Shown: in pieces, positions 5,856 through 8,466 of the stretch
Layout: every line of letters begins with the position of its first letter
Numbering within the stretch: position 1 is the stretch's first letter
Source of the DNA: CAZAGT01 sp964484515
GTDB lineage: Bacteria; Desulfobacterota; DSM-4660; Desulfatiglandales; HGW-15
Reading direction: 5' to 3'
DNA length: 8,466 nt
Assembly: GCA_964484515.1 (NCBI GenBank)
Contig: CAZAGT010000219.1
Location: 1-8,466, forward strand
The notes under the pieces: model-generated
What the model was told of the DNA's origin: nothing
Seen by the model: the letters and a program-made list of their open reading frames with translations, nothing else
Database searches by the model: none
Made by a program: the position numbers and the translations under genes

Positions 5856-6668
5856 ATGATGTATGAATGCGGCCAGTGCGGGTTTAAGAAGGATATCCCG
5901 GATAAGTATGAGGGCAAAAAAATCCGATGCCCGCAATGCAAGGCGACCGTGAGGATGCCGGCAGGGGCGCAGCACTCACCTAGCCGTTATTCCTTGGCGG
6001 AGTTTGTAAAAAGGACAACAGAAAAGGACAACGGTCGGGGCCTATTCGAACTTGAGACCGAACGTCTGCTTGAGGTCAACCTTGATGGCATGGTGTGGAC
6101 CAAGGCCGGTTCGATGGTGGCCTACACCGGTGAGATAACGTTCACGCGGGAGGGCATCCTGGAACACGGAGTCGGGAATCTTCTCAAGAAGGCCGTGAGT
6201 GGTGAAGGTGCGAAACTGACAAAGGCTGAAGGGCAAGGCGTGCTGTACCTCGCTGACAGCGGCAAAAAGATCTCTATCCTCGACCTTCAAGACGAATCGA
6301 TTTACGTTAACGGGAATGATCTGCTTGGATTCGCGGGTGATGTCCGCTGGGAGATCAAGATGATGCGCAAGGTTGCGGGCATGCTCTCCGGGGGCCTGTT
6401 CAACTTGAAGTTGGAGGGCAAAGGCATGGTGGCCATAACCACCCACCACGATCCGCTGACGCTTGTTGTAGCTCCCGGGAAACCCATCGTCACGGATCCG
6501 AACGCGACGGTTGCCTGGTCCGGGAGGTTGGCCCCCGAACTCAGGACCGACGTCTCCATGAAGACGTTGCTGGGGCGTGGCAGCGGCGAGTCTTTGCAGA
6601 TGAACTTTCGGGGAGACGGTTTCGTCGTGATTCAACCTTATGAAGAGGTGTATCTGCAGACCGGCTAG
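5856..6668 (+). CDS. Zinc-ribbon plus AIM24 family protein
   Basis: A 270-residue cytoplasmic protein with two parts. Residues 1-36 form a zinc ribbon with two CxxC knuckles (YECGQCGF and IRCPQCKA), of the type found at the front of many uncharacterised bacterial proteins. Residues about 55-268 are an AIM24 domain (formerly DUF124), shown by MVWTKAGSMVAYTGEI, the VNGNDLLGF strand, GLFNLKLEGKGMVAITTH, VTDPNATVAWSG, TLLGRGSGESLQMNF and the closing FVVIQPYEE. AIM24 domains form beta-rich trimer-like barrels. The yeast protein supports mitochondrial membrane organisation, while the bacterial role is not established. The zinc ribbon may bind nucleic acid or protein partners; this is inference. It stands alone between two long gaps, so it is probably its own transcription unit. 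The family call is secure; no enzyme motif is seen. Confidence 0.93.
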   Translation: MMYECGQCGFKKDIPDKYEGKKIRCPQCKATVRMPAGAQHSPSRYSLAEFVKRTTEKDNGRGLFELETERLLEVNLDGMVWTKAGSMVAYTGEITFTREGILEHGVGNLLKKAVSGEGAKLTKAEGQGVLYLADSGKKISILDLQDESIYVNGNDLLGFAGDVRWEIKMMRKVAGMLSGGLFNLKLEGKGMVAITTHHDPLTLVVAPGKPIVTDPNATVAWSGRLAPELRTDVSMKTLLGRGSGESLQMNFRGDGFVVIQPYEEVYLQTG

Positions 6669-6710
6669 TCTCCATCCATAAATGCGCCCTATTCCCTCTG
6701 AACGGCATTC

Positions 6711-6725
6711 TCCGCCTGAGGCGGA
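6711..6725. repeat. Hairpin TCCGCC-TGA-GGCGGA after the AIM24 gene
   Basis: A perfect 6-bp stem with a 3-nt loop, 42 nt after the AIM24 stop. It is followed by AT-rich TAAAT but no T-run, so it may be a transcript-end stabiliser or a repetitive palindrome, not a clear intrinsic terminator. Confidence 0.45.
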
Positions 6726-6751
6726 TAAATCCGCGGGTCTCTGCGACGTAC

Positions 6752-6858
6752 CCGATAGGCCGAAGGTAGGAGGTCGAAGGCTGAAGGGGAAAGAGAAGGA
6801 TTGCCTAAAGTCTTTTTGCCTTTGCCTCACACCTTAGGCCTCAGACCTCAAACCGCGG
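6752..6858. repeat. Opposed heptanucleotide-repeat tracts forming an imperfect inverted repeat
   Basis: From 6752 to 6800 the sequence runs in purine-rich 7-nt units: CCGATAG, GCCGAAG, GTAGGAG, GTCGAAG, GCTGAAG, GGGAAAG, then AGAAGGA. From 6817 to 6858 it runs in pyrimidine-rich 7-nt units: TGCCTTT, GCCTCAC, ACCTTAG, GCCTCAG, ACCTCAA, ACCGCGG. The two tracts pair imperfectly: 23 of 35 positions match between 6765-6799 and 6820-6854, with a 20-nt loop. Purine/pyrimidine bias accounts for part of this matching. Degenerate heptamer repeats are known in several bacterial groups; the origin here is unknown. Confidence 0.5.
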
Positions 6859-7270
6859 AGCCTTACGTCTCTCGAAAAAATCCTTGTGCGGCCTTGCTCA
6901 GAAGAAAAATGCGGCACGTATGAATTGGAGACGGCCTCGTAGGTTTTTTTCGTTTCCGGATGGGACTTAGCTAGATGCCTATCTGAGGCGCTCGGAAAAT
7001 GCTCTTTGCTACTCTCTTGAGCCTCTGCCCTTACGCCGCGCATTCCAATGCCTCGCTCCTAGGAATTCCTTTACTTTTGTTGCATGCACTCTCAGTAGCG
7101 ACCTATAGATCTGGTATCCCTGCCCTATAATTCTTCTCCAATGTTCTAGATCCGTGCCTCCACAAAAGACTTTCAGCTATTCCCCAAAATGTTGGATGAG
7201 CCGTTGAAAAGTCGTTCTGGATTTAGCCGTTCAGAAACGATAAGATACTCCACGACCCTCGGGTTTGAGA
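6859..7270. other. Gene-poor stretch with scattered short frames, possibly decayed coding sequence
   Basis: No intact gene was found. On the minus strand several stop-interrupted frames read like protein for 30-50 codons in different phases, for example one containing FWGIAESLLWRHG (about 7150-7200). A 69-codon frame (6834-7043) has no ribosome site and ends in the heptamer tract. This could be an old pseudogene broken by frameshifts, or chance. A run of seven T residues occurs near 6943-6949 without a clear stem before it. Confidence 0.35.
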
Positions 7271-7340
7271 ACGTCATTGTCCGCACAATACAGCGGGAAC
7301 TCCGGGCCTGACGCTGGATGCCGGATCAAGTCCGGCATCA
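7271..7340. repeat. Dispersed palindromic repeat, diverged copy, upstream of TatD
   Basis: The right half is a perfect 9-bp stem GATGCCGGA (7317-7325) and TCCGGCATC (7331-7339) with loop TCAAG. The left half is a weaker stem CCGC (7281-7284) and GCGG (7293-7296) preceded by GTCATT. This two-hairpin order, GTCATT-CCGC...GCGGGAA...TGGATGCCGGATCAAGTCCGG, matches a repeat common in proteobacterial and related intergenic DNA. Frames read across such copies give spurious MPDQVRH peptides, as one starting at 7318 does here. It may form a structured RNA or mark an old insertion; no mobility gene is nearby. Confidence 0.7.
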
Positions 7341-7401
7341 CCATTTTAGTTCGCTCAATTTCGGTTTGGTAAATTCAGTGTTGAAAGGACTGTTGATAAC
7401 A

Positions 7402-7415
7402 ACGGACGACGGACG
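7402..7415. repeat. Tandem 7-bp repeat ACGGACG x2
   Basis: Two exact, adjacent copies of ACGGACG in the leader of the TatD gene, 35 nt before its ATG. Probably slippage; no function evident. Confidence 0.4.
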
Positions 7416-7450
7416 ACAGGCATTGAGCGTTTTCGCCCTATCGGAACGAT

Positions 7451-8248
7451 ATGGATCCGAATCATTCAAGAGTTGTAGACACCCATGCACACATTTGCGA
7501 CCCGGTCTTCGATCAGGATAGGGCGGAAGTCCTGAGGCGAGCGCGGGAAGCCGGGGTTGCTGCCGTTATAGCTGTTGGTGAGAGTATGTCAGACGCGGAG
7601 CGCAATCTGGAGCTGGCGACAGTATATCCCGAAATCCGACCGGCTGCCGGATTGTACCCGACTCGGCTGGATCCGGTAGAGGCGCAGACAATGATCTCCC
7701 TAATCCGTAAAAGGCGCGATCTGCTCGTGGCCATCGGTGAGGTCGGTCTTGACTATTGGGTTGTCAAGGAGGAGGCCGAAAGGGAGCTCCAAAGAGAAAT
7801 CTTTACCCGCTTTGTCCATTTGGGCTTGGAACTCGGTTTACCGCTCAACGTTCATTCGCGCTCGGCCGGGCGACACGCGATTGCCCTGCTCCTCGAACAG
7901 GGCGCTAACAGAGTGCAGCTCCACGCCTTCGACGGCAAGGCAGCCACCGCCCTGCCCGCCGCCGAGGCAGGCTACTTCTTTTCCATCCCGCCTTCGATCG
8001 TGCGTTCCCGCCAGAAACAGAAGTTGGTGAAGCAGCTTCCGCTTTCATCTCTCCTGATTGAAACGGACAGCCCCGTGCTGGGGCCCGTGGGAGACGAACG
8101 CAATGAGCCCGCCAATGCGCTCGTGGCAGTTCAAACCATTGCGACAATCAAGGGTGTTCGTAGGGAAGAGGTCGTCGAGGTTACAGAGAACAACACCCGT
8201 TCGTTATACGGGGATCTCGAACCCTCCTTGGGCGAAGACGCTCAATGA
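7451..8248 (+). CDS. TatD family metal-dependent hydrolase
   Basis: A 265-residue cytoplasmic TIM-barrel hydrolase, full length. The metal and active-site residues of the family are all seen: H12 and H14 (DTHAHICDP), E97 (AIGEVGLDYW), H135 (NVHSRSAG), H158 (LHAFDG) and D206 (LIETDSPVL), with the late family motif GDERNEPAN (214-222). Characterised TatD proteins are divalent-metal 3'-5' exonucleases that act on DNA or RNA ends and help repair oxidative damage; some relatives have other hydrolase roles. The family's usual GxHP reads GLYP (67-70), so a semi-conserved His is Tyr here, which may alter substrate contacts. ATG at 7451 is preceded by a weak GGAA 4 nt upstream. Transcription signals before it are unclear; a palindromic repeat lies 110 nt upstream. 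It is not linked to tatABC genes here. Confidence 0.93.
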   Translation: MDPNHSRVVDTHAHICDPVFDQDRAEVLRRAREAGVAAVIAVGESMSDAERNLELATVYPEIRPAAGLYPTRLDPVEAQTMISLIRKRRDLLVAIGEVGLDYWVVKEEAERELQREIFTRFVHLGLELGLPLNVHSRSAGRHAIALLLEQGANRVQLHAFDGKAATALPAAEAGYFFSIPPSIVRSRQKQKLVKQLPLSSLLIETDSPVLGPVGDERNEPANALVAVQTIATIKGVRREEVVEVTENNTRSLYGDLEPSLGEDAQ

Positions 8249-8466
8249 GGGGGAGTTAGAAGCCAGCCCCGCCTCTTGCCGCAGGAGTTTACCCGCGTCG
8301 GGAGGGCGGCCAGGTTGACCTACCGGGAATCGTTTTGAAGTTGGTGCTCGAATTAGTCATATCGAGATTACTCGACATCTGTTCGCCCGGCCATGGGGGT
8401 CTCTTTTCAAGAAACGAAACGTTACCTGCTCGAACGCTGAAGAAGCTTGCAAGCCAGGCGGCCGGA
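8249..8466. other. Right-edge region, no identified gene
   Basis: After the TatD stop no terminator hairpin with a T-run was found. One plus frame is open from about 8262 to the edge, containing LVLELVISRLLD and ending ARTLKKLASQAAG. Its only possible starts are TTG (8335, 8341) or GTG (8344), none with a good ribosome site. It might be the beginning of a gene, but it is not called. Confidence 0.3.

Noticed and set aside
6042..6830. 262-codon minus-strand frame over the AIM24 gene
   Set aside because: It is antisense to a clear AIM24 domain, and its protein is rich in R, P, G and Q with no motifs, as expected of a shadow frame.
6834..7043. 69-codon minus-strand frame
   Set aside because: No ribosome site, no motif, and its end is encoded by the heptamer repeat tract.
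7318..7521. 67-codon plus frame starting MPDQVRHHH
   Set aside because: It begins inside the palindromic repeat, a well-known source of spurious peptides, and overlaps the TatD start in another frame.
1..8466. CRISPR array, tRNA, rRNA, transposase
   Set aside because: No regularly spaced repeats, no tRNA-like T-arm with a matching acceptor stem, and no transposase or integrase motif seen on either strand.

Overview
The window reads as chromosomal DNA of a moderately GC-rich, probably Gram-negative, free-living bacterium. The mix of genes (enolase-superfamily catabolism, an exported phosphatase, a zinc-ribbon AIM24 protein), strong Shine-Dalgarno starts and dispersed palindromic repeats would fit an environmental lineage such as Desulfobacterota, Methylomirabilota (NC10) or Nitrospirota. 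No marker gene is present, so this placement is inference only. No rRNA, tRNA, CRISPR array, transposase or phage gene was found.

Left part, minus strand (1-2174): a catabolic operon read right to left. A possible 26-codon ORF (2094-2174) lies upstream of a 2-keto-4-pentenoate hydratase-family protein (1215-2000). After 20 nt comes a mandelate racemase/muconate lactonizing enzyme (enolase superfamily) protein (85-1194), and then the first codons of a third gene that runs off the left edge (53 to 1). Together the two whole enzymes suggest breakdown of a hydroxy- or sugar-acid, or of a ring-cleavage product.

Middle (2387-4487): a diacylglycerol-kinase-family lipid kinase (minus, 2387-3253) diverges from a two-gene plus-strand unit. 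That unit is a degenerate macro-domain-like protein (3479-4165) overlapping by 17 nt a small Sm-like-looking conserved hypothetical (4149-4487). The kinase promoter has a perfect TATAAT box and a 7-bp inverted repeat lying across its spacer and -35 box, which looks like an operator. The overlapping pair is the best candidate here for an undescribed functional unit.

Right part, plus strand (4592-8248): an exported histidine phosphatase (SixA-like), a zinc-ribbon plus AIM24 fusion protein and a TatD-family metal-dependent hydrolase. They are separated by long gene-poor gaps (589 and 782 nt). These gaps hold inverted repeats, a pair of opposed heptanucleotide-repeat tracts and a decayed copy of a palindromic dispersed repeat just before TatD. 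The three genes look like independent transcription units, not an operon.

Several starts were moved from the longest open frame: hydratase to 2000, macro-like protein to 3479, phosphatase to 4592 (signal peptide) and AIM24 to 5856 (AGGAGG at 8 nt).
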